The position numbers and the translations under genes were made by a program. Positions 46,305 to 53,032 of a DNA stretch of 64,000 bases are shown piece by piece. Below the pieces are notes generated by a model. It made no database searches and had not been told where the DNA came from. It saw only the letters and a program-made list of their open reading frames with translations. Source of the DNA: Myxococcales bacterium (GTDB lineage: Bacteria > Myxococcota_A > Polyangia > Polyangiales > Ga0077539); contig JAAFIF010000017.1 in the NCBI GenBank assembly GCA_013298625.1, positions 55,967-119,966 on the forward strand, read 5' to 3'. Numbering within the stretch: position 1 is the stretch's first letter; each line of letters begins with the position of its first letter.

Positions 46305-47378
46305 TCACTGCGACAACGCGGGGCGAAGCGCGAACAGCTCGATCACGTACCAGCCGTCCTCCGCGTGCACCGCGGCGATGGCCGCTGCGTCGAAAGACCC
46401 GTCCATGCGCACCCGACGGTGCGCAGGGCTTCGATCCAGCCGCGCGAACGCTTCGTCCAACGTCGCGGCGCGCGCCACGTTCTCTGCGACCTGAGCGCTG
46501 CGAATCCCCTCGCGCGACAGGTGCGCGTCGGGGGTGTCTCCCTCGACGACCGCGTGCGCAACCGTGGACTGCGCGGCGCACGCGCGCGCTCGGGTGCGCG
46601 CCACCGCGAGCAGCAGCGGGTCGTTGCGCAGCGCTTGCGCGCCCAACGTCGCCCTTGTGCGGTTGAGCGCGCTGAGCCAGCCGCGCTCGTCGCGAATGGG
46701 GCCGACGCCCGCTCGCTCGGCGGCCTCGGCGCTCGCTCCGACGGTGATCGTGCGCCGAGCCCACGCGATCGGTCCCTGCTCGGACTCGCCGACGAGCTGC
46801 GCGCTCCACACCCCGCGCGTCGGAAGCACCTGCGCGCGGTCGAGCGGCGCGACGAAGGATCGCCCCTCGGGCGAGGTGAGCACCACGTGTGGGTTGCGCA
46901 GCGGGACGGCGAAGCGCGCGGCGAACGTGACCGTGCTCGCCGCTTCGTTCGTCTGCAAATTCACTGTGAACTCCGCGCTTCGCGGCGCGAGCACGACCGC
47001 GTGAAGCGCGCCGTCGCTCACCCGCGCGACGCGGCAGACGCGCCGGTCCAGCGACTGCGCTGCGATCCAGCGGGTGATCTCGGCGTCCGCTGCGCGCTCT
47101 GCCCCGCGGCCGACCCAGACGCGGATCGAAGGCGCTGCGAAGCCGCTCTGCTCGGCGCTTGCCCGCAGCGCTTCGGTGGTCAAATGCTCGGCGTGCTCGA
47201 GCGCGTACCGCGCGGCGTCGCGGAGCCTCGGCTCGTCGACGCACGGCGCGGAGCTCTCGGGGCTGACAGCGGGCTGCTGTTGCGCCGCGGCGATCGATGG
47301 TGACAGGGCGGTGAGCCCCACGGCGAGCAAGGCGAATCGCGAGGCGAGGGGGTGCACGGCGGGGTCGACTCTGCGCAT
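46305..47378 (-). CDS. exported CAP-domain (SCP-like) protein
   Basis: ATG 47378 gives 357 residues with a signal peptide (HPLASRFALLAVGLTALSPSIAAAQ). The middle has an Ig-like beta part with VTFAARFAVPLRNPHVVLTSPEGRSF. The C-terminal about 130 residues form the CAP domain (NRTRATLGAQALRNDPLLLAVARTRA, VAHAVVEGDTPDAHLSREGI, AENVARAATLDEAFARLDRSPAHRRVRM). The central DPLLLAVA and ENVARAATLDEAFARLDRSPAHRRVRM segments match CAP motifs (His, Glu and S-P-x-H). Bacterial CAP proteins are exported, often with lipid- or peptide-binding roles. It is divergent from the barrel-like gene at 47465; an 86-bp spacer carries both promoters. Confidence 0.8.
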   Translation of the reverse strand: MRRVDPAVHPLASRFALLAVGLTALSPSIAAAQQQPAVSPESSAPCVDEPRLRDAARYALEHAEHLTTEALRASAEQSGFAAPSIRVWVGRGAERAADAEITRWIAAQSLDRRVCRVARVSDGALHAVVLAPRSAEFTVNLQTNEAASTVTFAARFAVPLRNPHVVLTSPEGRSFVAPLDRAQVLPTRGVWSAQLVGESEQGPIAWARRTITVGASAEAAERAGVGPIRDERGWLSALNRTRATLGAQALRNDPLLLAVARTRARACAAQSTVAHAVVEGDTPDAHLSREGIRSAQVAENVARAATLDEAFARLDRSPAHRRVRMDGSFDAAAIAAVHAEDGWYVIELFALRPALSQ

Positions 47379-47464
47379 GTCGCGCGAAAGAGGGCGAGTT
47401 TTCGATCGCGAGTTTGATCGTCGTGCGAGCAACGGCGTAACGTCACCGCGAGGAGAACACCGTC

Positions 47465-48409
47465 GTGCCCAAGTGGAGTCCCGTCCTTGCTCTTGTCGGC
47501 GCAGCTGCCCTCGCTGCGCCTGTTGCCTTTGCGCAGACCGCACCGGCTTCTGAACCGCCTGCGAACACCGCAGCGACCGCGGGCGCGCCTGCGCCCACGG
47601 TGACGACCTCGCCGATTCCTGCGAACAACGCCGTCGCAGACAACGCCCGCATGAACGCCGCGGGCTCGAACCCCGACAACCTGCCGCCGAGCGATCCCAA
47701 TCGAATGCTCATGCGCGACGTGGGCGCGACGTACAGCCTCGGGTGGCGCTTCTGGTACCACGGCGTTCCGACCTTCATCGTGGGGTTGTTCGCGAAGGTC
47801 GACGGCCCGTGGGCTGGCGGCGGTGGCGTCGTGACGGGCCCCGAGTTCGTCTACCGCAACGGCGCCGTCGACATCGTCCTCGGCGTTCAATACTCCGGCT
47901 ACTACGCCGACTACGGCCACTTGCGCGGGCTCAACGAGCCGATCAGCGCGACCGAGCAGATCAAGGTCGACCTCTGGTCCATCCAGGTCACGTCGCACTT
48001 TCTCTACGGCATCCGCGCCAATCGCTTCTTCGAGTTTCAGATCGGCGCGGGCATCGGCGCCGGCGGAATGACCGGCCGACTCAACCGCTATCAAGCGCGG
48101 CCTGCCATGACGCCGTCCGGCTACGCGGCGTGCACGATGAGCGACGCCATGCCCAGCGAGCCGTGCAACAGCAACGTGAACAACCACTTCGCCGACCAGG
48201 TCGACTCGCAAGGGCGCGGCACCGGCGGCTACCAAGAGAACAACTGGGTCAACGCCGGTGGAGGCTACGTCCCGCTGCTCATCCCGTGGCTCTCGCTGCC
48301 GCACATGGCGTTTCACATCCGGCCGCACCGGCACTTCGACATCCGTCTCGAAGGCGGCTTCTCGCTGATCGGGTTCTACGGCGGCGCCACTGCGCACGCC
48401 GTGTTCTGA
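47465..48409 (+). CDS. exported outer-membrane barrel-like protein
   Basis: The product has 314 residues from GTG 47465, with GAGGAGAA about 9 nt before. The signal peptide is short (PVLALVGAAALAAPVAFAQ, cleavage near 23). After an Ala/Pro/Asn-rich linker come alternating aromatic beta-strands: GATYSLGWRFWYHGVPTFIVGLFAKV, FVYRNGAVDIVLGVQYSGYYADYGHL, EFQIGAGIGAGGMTG and FHIRPHRHFDIRLEGGFSLIGFYGGA. Ends with an aromatic residue (F), as outer-membrane barrels often do. The strands and final F suggest an 8- to 12-strand barrel. A Cys pair (CTMSD...CNSN) may form one disulfide. It is the last chromosomal gene before the mobile island. Confidence 0.8.
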   Translation: MPKWSPVLALVGAAALAAPVAFAQTAPASEPPANTAATAGAPAPTVTTSPIPANNAVADNARMNAAGSNPDNLPPSDPNRMLMRDVGATYSLGWRFWYHGVPTFIVGLFAKVDGPWAGGGGVVTGPEFVYRNGAVDIVLGVQYSGYYADYGHLRGLNEPISATEQIKVDLWSIQVTSHFLYGIRANRFFEFQIGAGIGAGGMTGRLNRYQARPAMTPSGYAACTMSDAMPSEPCNSNVNNHFADQVDSQGRGTGGYQENNWVNAGGGYVPLLIPWLSLPHMAFHIRPHRHFDIRLEGGFSLIGFYGGATAHAVF

Positions 48410-48714
48410 CCACTCTGCGAGGCAATTCGCAGGGAGGGGGGCTGTGCAGCGGGGTTCGGATCGCGGCCGTTCGTGACAGCGATGTCAGAGCGCACGGGGG
48501 TACGCACGCGCGTCACCGGACGAGCGCCGAGCGAGTCGCGCGGATTTCACCACGTGACTTGCTCGGACTCGTATTCCCACCCCCGACGGCACGATGGTTG
48601 CGAAGTGTAGTTGCGGTCGGTCACCGACCCGGGTCCCTCACCGGTAGAGAAGAGAGTGGCGGCTCAAATCTCTGGCACAGAGGGCTACTTGCTTCGCTTT
48701 CATCGCTTCGCTTC

Positions 48715-48797
48715 ACGCTTCACGTAACAGCTTCGAACTGCTTGTCCTCGCTTCCTTCGATCGAAGGGCCCTTCGATCCCTACTTACGCTTCACGTA
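48715..48797. repeat. pair of 12-bp direct repeats, candidate attachment or regulatory site
   Basis: ACGCTTCACGTA occurs at 48715-48726 and again at 48786-48797. The second copy is followed by GCTTG and the first by ACAGCTTCG, so the similarity is partly extended. Between them lies the 20-bp palindrome at 48759-48778. No third copy was found near 63.4 kb by eye, so an att role is not shown. Confidence 0.5.
48759..48778. repeat. 20-bp perfect palindrome
   Basis: GATCGAAGGGCCCTTCGATC reads the same on both strands. It is flanked by CTTC on one side and CCTACTT on the other, and lies between two 12-bp direct repeats. As RNA it forms a strong stem with no loop; as DNA it is a possible dimer-binding site. 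It is 350 bp past the barrel gene. Confidence 0.7.
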
Positions 48798-48812
48798 GCT
48801 TGTAGTGCGCTT

Positions 48813-48837
48813 CTCTGGTCGGTTCCATCGGCCAGAG
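48813..48837 (+). terminator. hairpin followed by a T-run
   Basis: CTCTGGTCG (48813-48821) pairs with CGGCCAGAG (48829-48837) through 9 bp including one G-T wobble, around a 7-nt loop. A TTTTT run occurs about 15 nt later. The gap between the stem and the T-run makes it a weak intrinsic terminator on the plus strand. Confidence 0.4.
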
Positions 48838-48990
48838 TTGAAGAGTGTAGGCCTTTTTCGTGTGCATAGAGAACGCTTCGAGAGAATCGATCCTTCCCTC
48901 GCATCCTTGAGCGGCCAGGCTGTGACAGCAACGTCCTACCTGGCCGCCAACGTTTCTCCCTCCCCGTGTTTTCCCCGCGAAAACCGGGGG

Positions 48991-49254
48991 GTGACACCAA
49001 CGCCCCACCCCCCGAATCGTCCCGTTTCGCCCGGTTTCGTCCATCCGTTAGACGATTGCGGGACGGATCGAGAGCGGGGCGACCGAAGCCCGCGGCGCGC
49101 GCTCGTCGCGGCTCTGGGGGATGCAGTCCGCGCGGGGCTCGAGGGCGGGGATGCTGTGCTCGTGCGCGTCGCGGCTCGCGCCCTGGCCGAGCTGGTAGAC
49201 CCTGGCGACGGGCCGGTGATTGACCTCGCGACCGAGCGCGCGCGGCGAGGGTGA
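48991..49254 (+). CDS. possible small phage-island protein
   Basis: This is a tentative gene from GTG 48991 (VTPTPHPPN), for 87 residues. The last 55 look protein-like: RRALVAALGDAVRAGLEGGDAVLVRVAARALAELVD, an amphipathic helix pair of the type common in small phage proteins of actinobacteria and myxobacteria. The N-terminal part is Pro/Arg-rich and may be non-coding. The stop overlaps a following GTG (GTGA at 49251-49254), but the frame that starts there (VIPTDGARSRG...) is not convincing. A Gly-rich sequence lies at the ribosome site. Function unknown. Confidence 0.3.
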   Translation: MTPTPHPPNRPVSPGFVHPLDDCGTDRERGDRSPRRALVAALGDAVRAGLEGGDAVLVRVAARALAELVDPGDGPVIDLATERARRG

Positions 49255-49447
49255 TCCCCACCGACGGCGCCCGCTCGCGCGGCTCGAGGGCGAGGGCTTC
49301 GAGCTCGGCGCCGACGCTGCGCGGCGATCGAGAGCGGCGGGGGAGAGTGGACGCCGGCGCGTCGACAGGGCGGAGGGCGAGCGGTCGCAGAGTGGACCGA
49401 CAGCGCCGCGAGAGTGGTCGGGGGAGTGGTCGCGAGAGCGGCGCTCG
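49255..49447. other. spacer with GAGAGTGG-type repeats
   Basis: No gene is supported here. Three copies of (G/C)AGAGTGG occur at 49343-49350, 49388-49395 and 49410-49417, with a related GGAGTGG at about 49423-49429. They run toward the end of the minus-strand gene that stops at 49448. They could be regulatory or remnants of coding sequence. Confidence 0.35.
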
Positions 49448-50458
49448 CTACGTTGACCCGCCGCCCGACGGCCCCGATGATCCGCCGCCGTCTGGCTTGT
49501 CGCCGGCCGACGCGTCCCCGGCCCCGAGCTGCGCGACCTCTCGAACGCTGGTGAGCGCTGGCCGCGTGCTCGTTGCCTCGCCCTTCTCTTTGGCTTCGAG
49601 CTGCAGCCGCACCTCCATTCCGCGCGTGGTCATCGCCCACAGTTCTTTCAGCGCGTTCTGAGCAGCGGTGATGGCTTCCTCTTCCACTTTCGGCAGCGGT
49701 GCGTCCTTCGGCTCGTTGGCCCTCGGCACACGCGCGAGGATGGTGGCGTACTTGGTGGTGAGCGCGGCGAGCAGCGCATCGGTGGACTTCAGGGTCATCT
49801 CGCGAGCCTCGTTGTCGATCGCGAGCCCTCGCGAGATGACCTTGGTCCGCTCAATCGCCGCGCGCTCCTTTGCGTACTCATTGAAGGCCGCGAGCAAGTG
49901 ACGGATGAACGCCAGGACGGCGGGTGCCGCAGCGAGAACCAGCCAGCTCGAGCCGTGTTCGACCCCGCGGAACTCGACGGTGCCCGACGCGAAGCGGAGC
50001 GCTGTCTGGTCGATGATCCGAGAGACGGTCGCGACGGTCTTCGCGAGATCATCGAGCGAGCTCACGTCGTCCGGGATCCGCACGAGAACCGTGGATGCGT
50101 CGCGCGGGGCGTGCACGAGTTCGAGCGTCGCGATGGCGAGGTCGAGCGAGGCCGTCAGGTTCGTGATCTTCGTCTGCCACGTCTGCCACTCGGCCGGATC
50201 GACCAGCACCTGGTCCTGCGACCGTGCGACCCACGGAGCCCCTGCGAGCTCGTTCGTTGCTGCGCGCAGCGCAGCGGGCAGCGAGGCCACGCGAAGTCTT
50301 TCGATCGCCGCCGCAAACGACGCGCGGGGAACAACCCTTGCGTCGACTCCATTCTGGAATTTCCCAGGCTGAACAGTCTGAACGAGCAGCTCTCGTGCGG
50401 CGGTCAGCGTCTGGTACAGCTCCGAGGCGCGCTCAGTGGTGACGCTCCTTTTGCTCAC
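49448..50458 (-). CDS. membrane protein with coiled-coil tail, paired with an RHH protein
   Basis: GTG 50458 overlaps the stop of the RHH gene (GTGA, 50455-50458). The product has 336 residues. It has helical segments near the start (ASELYQTLTAARELLVQTVQ), a region with VLVRIPDDVSSLDDLAKTVATVSRI, then VEFRGVEHGSSWLVLAAAPAVLAFIRHLLAAFNEY with one hydrophobic helix of about 16 residues, and a long charged helix (EREAIERTKVISRGLAIDNEAREM-type). The Gly/Ser/Pro-rich end (GSSGPSGGGST) is disordered. Small bacterial proteins of this 'domain - GSSW - membrane helix - coiled coil' design exist without known function. As partner of a DNA-binding RHH protein it could be an effector, but toxin activity is not shown. 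Confidence 0.68.
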   Translation of the reverse strand: MSKRSVTTERASELYQTLTAARELLVQTVQPGKFQNGVDARVVPRASFAAAIERLRVASLPAALRAATNELAGAPWVARSQDQVLVDPAEWQTWQTKITNLTASLDLAIATLELVHAPRDASTVLVRIPDDVSSLDDLAKTVATVSRIIDQTALRFASGTVEFRGVEHGSSWLVLAAAPAVLAFIRHLLAAFNEYAKERAAIERTKVISRGLAIDNEAREMTLKSTDALLAALTTKYATILARVPRANEPKDAPLPKVEEEAITAAQNALKELWAMTTRGMEVRLQLEAKEKGEATSTRPALTSVREVAQLGAGDASAGDKPDGGGSSGPSGGGST

Positions 50459-50667
50459 GGCGCCTCGCCCTTCGCAGCGCGCTTCACTGCGCGGTGAAGA
50501 AGCTCCCGCACGACGTCGGCCCTCGTGACCTTCGTCCCGCGCTCGGCGGTCCATTCCTTCGACCAGCGGTCAATCGCTTCGGCGACGTGAGGCGGGATGT
50601 TTCTCACGAAAAGCTCTGTCGACGCTTCGGGCTCGACGGCCTTCGCGGCCTTCTTGGGCGATGCCAT
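50455..50667 (-). CDS. ribbon-helix-helix (RHH) regulator or antitoxin-like protein
   Basis: ATG 50667 gives 70 residues (MASPKKAAKAVEPEAST); an ATG at 50682 adds MYGHD. After a Lys/Ala-rich tail, the core ELFVRNIPPHVAEAIDRWSKEWTAERGTKVTRADVVRELLHRAVK has the RHH order: strand, then two helices with RADVVRELL. RHH proteins bind DNA as dimers, often as antitoxins or plasmid-partition regulators. Two GATATCAG repeats lie 34 and 67 bp upstream of its start, within its promoter, and are plausible autoregulation sites. It is coupled to the membrane-protein gene by a 4-nt overlap and heads the only minus-strand pair of the island. Confidence 0.72.
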   Translation of the reverse strand: MASPKKAAKAVEPEASTELFVRNIPPHVAEAIDRWSKEWTAERGTKVTRADVVRELLHRAVKRAAKGEAP

Positions 50668-50700
50668 GTCGTGACCATACATCACAAAGTTGTAGCGGTC

Positions 50701-50741
50701 GATATCAGGGGCTTGCGTGTTGGTGTATCCAGTGATATCAG
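50701..50741. promoter_or_regulatory. two GATATCAG repeats upstream of the RHH gene
   Basis: GATATCAG occurs at 50701-50708 and 50734-50741, spaced 33 bp, with the core GATATC palindromic. Both lie 34-74 bp upstream of ATG 50667. Spacing of about three helical turns would fit cooperative binding of an RHH dimer. Confidence 0.5.
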
Positions 50742-50835
50742 ATGAATCGACGCGATACGCAGCGTCGCCCCTCTCGCTCTGCGCCCCGCTTGGATGTGGG
50801 GCGTAGGGAGAGGGGGACGGCGGGCGAGCATGGAT

Positions 50836-50884
50836 CGAGAGCAGCGCGCGGGCCGAGGTTGTCCGTTTTCGCGCGCTGCTCTCG
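50836..50884 (+). promoter_or_regulatory. 15-bp perfect inverted repeat directly before a start codon
   Basis: CGAGAGCAGCGCGCG at 50836-50850 pairs with CGCGCGCTGCTCTCG at 50870-50884, with a 19-nt spacer. ATG 50889 starts 4 nt after the second arm, so no free ribosome site remains. It could be an operator for a dimeric repressor or an RNA hairpin that hides the start site. Confidence 0.65.
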
Positions 50885-50888
50885 CACC

Positions 50889-51197
50889 ATGAAGACCAAC
50901 CCCAACAACACCGACGCGCTCGCGTGGCTCGAAGCCGTCGAATGCCTCGCTGACCGACGCGACGACGCGCAACTCGCTCTCGCGGCGCTCGGACTGCGCA
51001 GGCACCCCGGCGTGTTCGCCATCGTCGGGCGGGTGCTGACCGAACTCGCGCGACGCTCGATTGAGCGGGCAGAGACGGTGGTTGCTTGCGGCAACCGGAC
51101 TGCCGCGACGGTGGGCGACGAAGGCGCAGAACTGGCCGCGTTGCTCGCGTCGGGGTGGGCGGTGTTCGCGCGGCTCGAGAGGGAGGGTTCGCGATGA
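50889..51197 (+). CDS. first plus-strand protein of the island
   Basis: ATG 50889 gives 102 residues (MKTNPNNTDALAWLEAVECLADRR). It is helical throughout: ALAALGLRRHPGVFAIVGRVLTELARRS and LAALLASGWAVFARLEREGSR. I do not recognise it. Early genes of this size in phages often encode repressor partners or host-takeover factors. Its start abuts the 15-bp inverted repeat. The stop overlaps an ATG at 51194, but the frame starting there overlaps the next well-supported gene and is rejected. A 16-bp palindrome at 51210-51225 follows the stop and may end this transcript. Confidence 0.55.
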   Translation: MKTNPNNTDALAWLEAVECLADRRDDAQLALAALGLRRHPGVFAIVGRVLTELARRSIERAETVVACGNRTAATVGDEGAELAALLASGWAVFARLEREGSR

Positions 51198-51209
51198 TCG
51201 CCCGACGTG

Positions 51210-51225
51210 TGCGGGAGCTCCCGCA
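51210..51225 (+). terminator. 16-bp perfect palindrome after the first island gene
   Basis: TGCGGGAGCTCCCGCA at 51210-51225 is perfectly self-complementary. It is 13 nt past the stop of the 102-aa gene. No T-run follows. It could end transcription or be a protein-binding site between the first and second genes. Confidence 0.4.
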
Positions 51226-51350
51226 ACAGAGCGAGCGACAGCCTACGTCCCGCGCAGCGAGCACGGCTCGCGCGTCGCGGGTAGCGTTTTCAGGCTCGAC
51301 GGAGCGCGCGCGGTGCGCGGTCGCGATCGAGAGTCACAGGAGCAACGACG

Positions 51351-51905
51351 ATGAACCCAACGGATACGGACAAGGCAACCACCACGAACACCCCGGATGC
51401 AGTGGAGCGCGCGCCCTTCGCGGTGATCGACCCGCCGACGGGCACGGACCAGCAACGCGTCGCGATGCATCGCGAGTGGTGCAATCGCGACAGCGAGCAG
51501 AAAGAGCGCTCGCCCTACGTGGGCATCGGCGCGGGGAACGCCGGGGGCTTTCTCGCGCGCCTGTGGCAGTGCTCGCCGAAAGAAGCGTTCGAGACGGCGA
51601 TCCGTCTCGCGTACGCGGGGCAGTTTCGCTTTCACCTTCACCAGTGGAGCTACGCGTTCGAGTTCTCGCCAGAGACGTACGACGAGCCGGAGAAGCGCGT
51701 CGCGGACGGCTTTCACGAGCTGCCGATGTTGCTGGGCGAGCTAGCCGAAGCGATCCCCGGCGAAGAGTTCCGGTATCAGGACAGGTTCAACAGCTCGCCT
51801 TCGATGGCGTTGCTCGTCGCGTTCGGCAAGCTGGTGAACATGGACTTCGAGTTGTGCGCAGCGGAGTACGACCCGTGCGCCGACGACGACGACACGAACA
51901 ACTGA
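51351..51905 (+). CDS. hypothetical phage-island protein, 184 residues
   Basis: ATG 51351 has CAGGAG about 9 nt upstream. The first 25 residues are disordered (Thr/Asn/Asp). The rest is compact with aromatic and acidic character: QRVAMHREWCNRDSEQK, YVGIGAGNAGGFLARLWQCSPKEAFETAIRLAYAGQF, HLHQWSYAFEFSPETYDEPEK and ELPMLLGELAEAIPGEEFRYQ. The acidic end CADDDDTNN follows. It does not match a family I know. The good ribosome site, codon use and lack of overlap make it a solid gene. It is the second gene of the plus-strand run and probably early. Confidence 0.7.
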   Translation: MNPTDTDKATTTNTPDAVERAPFAVIDPPTGTDQQRVAMHREWCNRDSEQKERSPYVGIGAGNAGGFLARLWQCSPKEAFETAIRLAYAGQFRFHLHQWSYAFEFSPETYDEPEKRVADGFHELPMLLGELAEAIPGEEFRYQDRFNSSPSMALLVAFGKLVNMDFELCAAEYDPCADDDDTNN

Positions 51906-52135
51906 CCGACACACGTTTTCAAGGGGCGACCGTGGGGGCGGTCATCACCGGCTGAGTTCGTGTCCCTTCGTCGGGGCATCGGCTCGCGCTGGTGTCTCGA
52001 CGTGGGCGCCACGAAGGCACCCAACAGAACGCGCGAGCGATGGGGCTCGACGCGATCGAGAGCGCACGGCCCGACGGGGACGCGCGTGCAACGGGAGTCG
52101 TGCGTCTGTGGGACGCGCAGCGGCGAGGCATTGTC
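51906..52135. other. spacer between two island genes
   Basis: No gene is supported in these 230 bp. A longer in-frame reading of the next gene runs back to 51992, but its composition (RGRHEGTQQNARAMG) is not protein-like. The spacer holds a GACCGTGGGGGCGGTC near-palindrome at about 51927-51942 and may contain a promoter for the gene at 52136. Confidence 0.35.
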
Positions 52136-52591
52136 ATGGCGAAGCGAGCGGCGAAGGCGATCGAGACGAAGGCGACCGAGCACACCATCACCGAAGAGAC
52201 GGCGCTCGCGGCCGTTCGTGAAGTGCGAGGGATTCTCGAAGTGCAGGGGTGGGCGCCGGGCGCGTTCGCGCTCGTGGTGATGTGGGAAGGCGTCCCGGTC
52301 GGCGGGGTGGTCATGGGCGGGAAAGCGCCGTGCATGCCGGACTGGCCCGACCTCCCGCGCGATGCGCGACTCGCCATCGTGAGCAACGGCTACGGGGCTC
52401 GCGTCGCGGTGGTCGACCTCGACGGCGAGCTCGCCGCGCGCGTTCTGTCGCGCATGATCGGACGCGGCGGGTATCGCGCCGTCGAGCGCGACAACGGGGC
52501 GTTCGACGTGTTCACGCATGCCGTTGATGCACAGCTCGTCGCGTCGGGGCTCACAGAGGACGAAGCGCGCGCGATGGTGAATGACCCGTGA
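52136..52591 (+). CDS. hypothetical phage-island protein, 151 residues
   Basis: ATG 52136 (MAKRAAKAIETKATEH) was chosen over upstream in-frame starts because the sequence becomes protein-like there. The product is an alpha/beta protein: LAAVREVRGILEVQGWAPGAFALVVMWEGVPVGGVVMGG, LAIVSNGYGARVAVVDLDGELAARVLSRMIGRGGYRAVERDNGAFDVFTHAV. It has neither membrane segments nor Cys clusters. The last 40 residues are helical (AQLVASGLTEDEARAMV). I do not recognise it. A hairpin at 52595-52619 follows its stop and probably ends the transcript before the operator region of the next gene. Confidence 0.62.
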   Translation: MAKRAAKAIETKATEHTITEETALAAVREVRGILEVQGWAPGAFALVVMWEGVPVGGVVMGGKAPCMPDWPDLPRDARLAIVSNGYGARVAVVDLDGELAARVLSRMIGRGGYRAVERDNGAFDVFTHAVDAQLVASGLTEDEARAMVNDP

Positions 52592-52594
52592 GAG

Positions 52595-52619
52595 CGCGCG
52601 GCGGGATGAGGGCCGCGCG
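52595..52619 (+). terminator. hairpin after the 151-aa gene
   Basis: CGCGCGGC (52595-52602) pairs with GCCGCGCG (52612-52619) around a 9-nt loop, 4 nt past the stop of the gene at 52136. No T-run follows. It separates this gene from the operator-like region ahead of the HTH gene. Confidence 0.45.
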
Positions 52620-52691
52620 AGCGCTGCTTGAAAACGTGTGCGCGCGATGCGCGGCACGAGCCGCGGCGGCGGTCAACCATGATTCGAGATT

Positions 52692-52719
52692 CACATGTGT
52701 AATTCGCGGGGCACATGTG
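52692..52719. promoter_or_regulatory. two CACATGTG palindromes, candidate operator of the HTH regulator
   Basis: CACATGTG occurs at 52692-52699 and 52712-52719, with 20 bp between centres, close to two helical turns. Both are perfect palindromes in an AT-richer patch 68-95 bp before ATG 52787 of the HTH protein. Phage repressor operators often look like this. Confidence 0.6.
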
Positions 52720-52786
52720 CACCGCGGCAGTCGCGACCGCGCCCACGGAAACCGCGGCAACGTCGCATCACCAACGAGGTTCCGAG

Positions 52787-53032
52787 ATGCGCAAGCCCAC
52801 AGAGAGACACCCATCCGCCGATGATCGAGAGCGCGTTACCCGAGCGCGGGACGTGTTCGGCATCCGTGCGCTCGTCGCGCGGTCGGGTGTGAGCGAGAGC
52901 GCAGTCGTGCGGGTGATCGCCGGTGCGCCGGTGAAGGCCGCGACTCTGCTGTGTGTCGTGCGCGCAGCGGACTCGCTCGAGGCCGAGCGCTCGCGCCGGA
53001 TGCAGCCGTCCGACACGCGGGGCGCGGCATGA
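52787..53032 (+). CDS. small helix-turn-helix regulator
   Basis: ATG 52787 has GAGGT about 7 nt upstream. The product has 81 residues. After a polar N-terminus (RKPTERHPSADDRERVTRA) comes FGIRALVARSGVSESAVVRVIAGAPVKAATLLCVVRAADSL, which has the order of an XRE/lambda-type helix-turn-helix (LVARSGVSESAVVRVIAG as helices 2 and 3). The end is basic and short. It would bind DNA as a dimer and the CACATGTG pair just upstream is its most likely site. It may be the island's repressor or early activator. Its stop overlaps the next ATG (ATGA, 53029-53032). Confidence 0.75.
   Translation: MRKPTERHPSADDRERVTRARDVFGIRALVARSGVSESAVVRVIAGAPVKAATLLCVVRAADSLEAERSRRMQPSDTRGAA

Larger units (their letters stand above)
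48410..48990. other. non-coding spacer before the mobile island, with repeats and hairpins
   Basis: No convincing gene was found in these 581 bp. The first part after the barrel gene is GC-rich and structured. Later it has a lower-GC, T/C-rich stretch (48690-48860) unlike its surroundings, with a 20-bp perfect palindrome, two 12-bp direct repeats and a hairpin with a T-run. It is the likely left junction of the island. No tRNA was found that could be an attachment site. Confidence 0.55.
50668..50888. promoter_or_regulatory. divergent control region of the phage-like island
   Basis: This 221-bp spacer separates the RHH gene (minus) from the first plus-strand gene at 50889. It holds two GATATCAG repeats on the RHH side and a 15-bp perfect inverted repeat on the plus-strand side. 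Early and lysogeny-type control of the island is most likely set here. Confidence 0.55.

Noticed and set aside
48640..48700. Sequence GGCTCAAATCTCTGGCACA resembling a tRNA T-loop and 3' end
   Set aside because: The flanking stems do not pair, and no anticodon or D arm can be placed; it is not a tRNA, and therefore not an obvious att site.
49251..49661. Frame starting at a GTGA overlap at 49251
   Set aside because: It runs into the minus-strand gene and is Arg/Ser/Gly-rich without motifs. Only the upstream small frame was kept, at low confidence.
51194..51955. Frame starting at an ATGA overlap after the first plus-strand island gene
   Set aside because: It overlaps the well-supported gene at 51351-51905 in another frame and its sequence is not protein-like.
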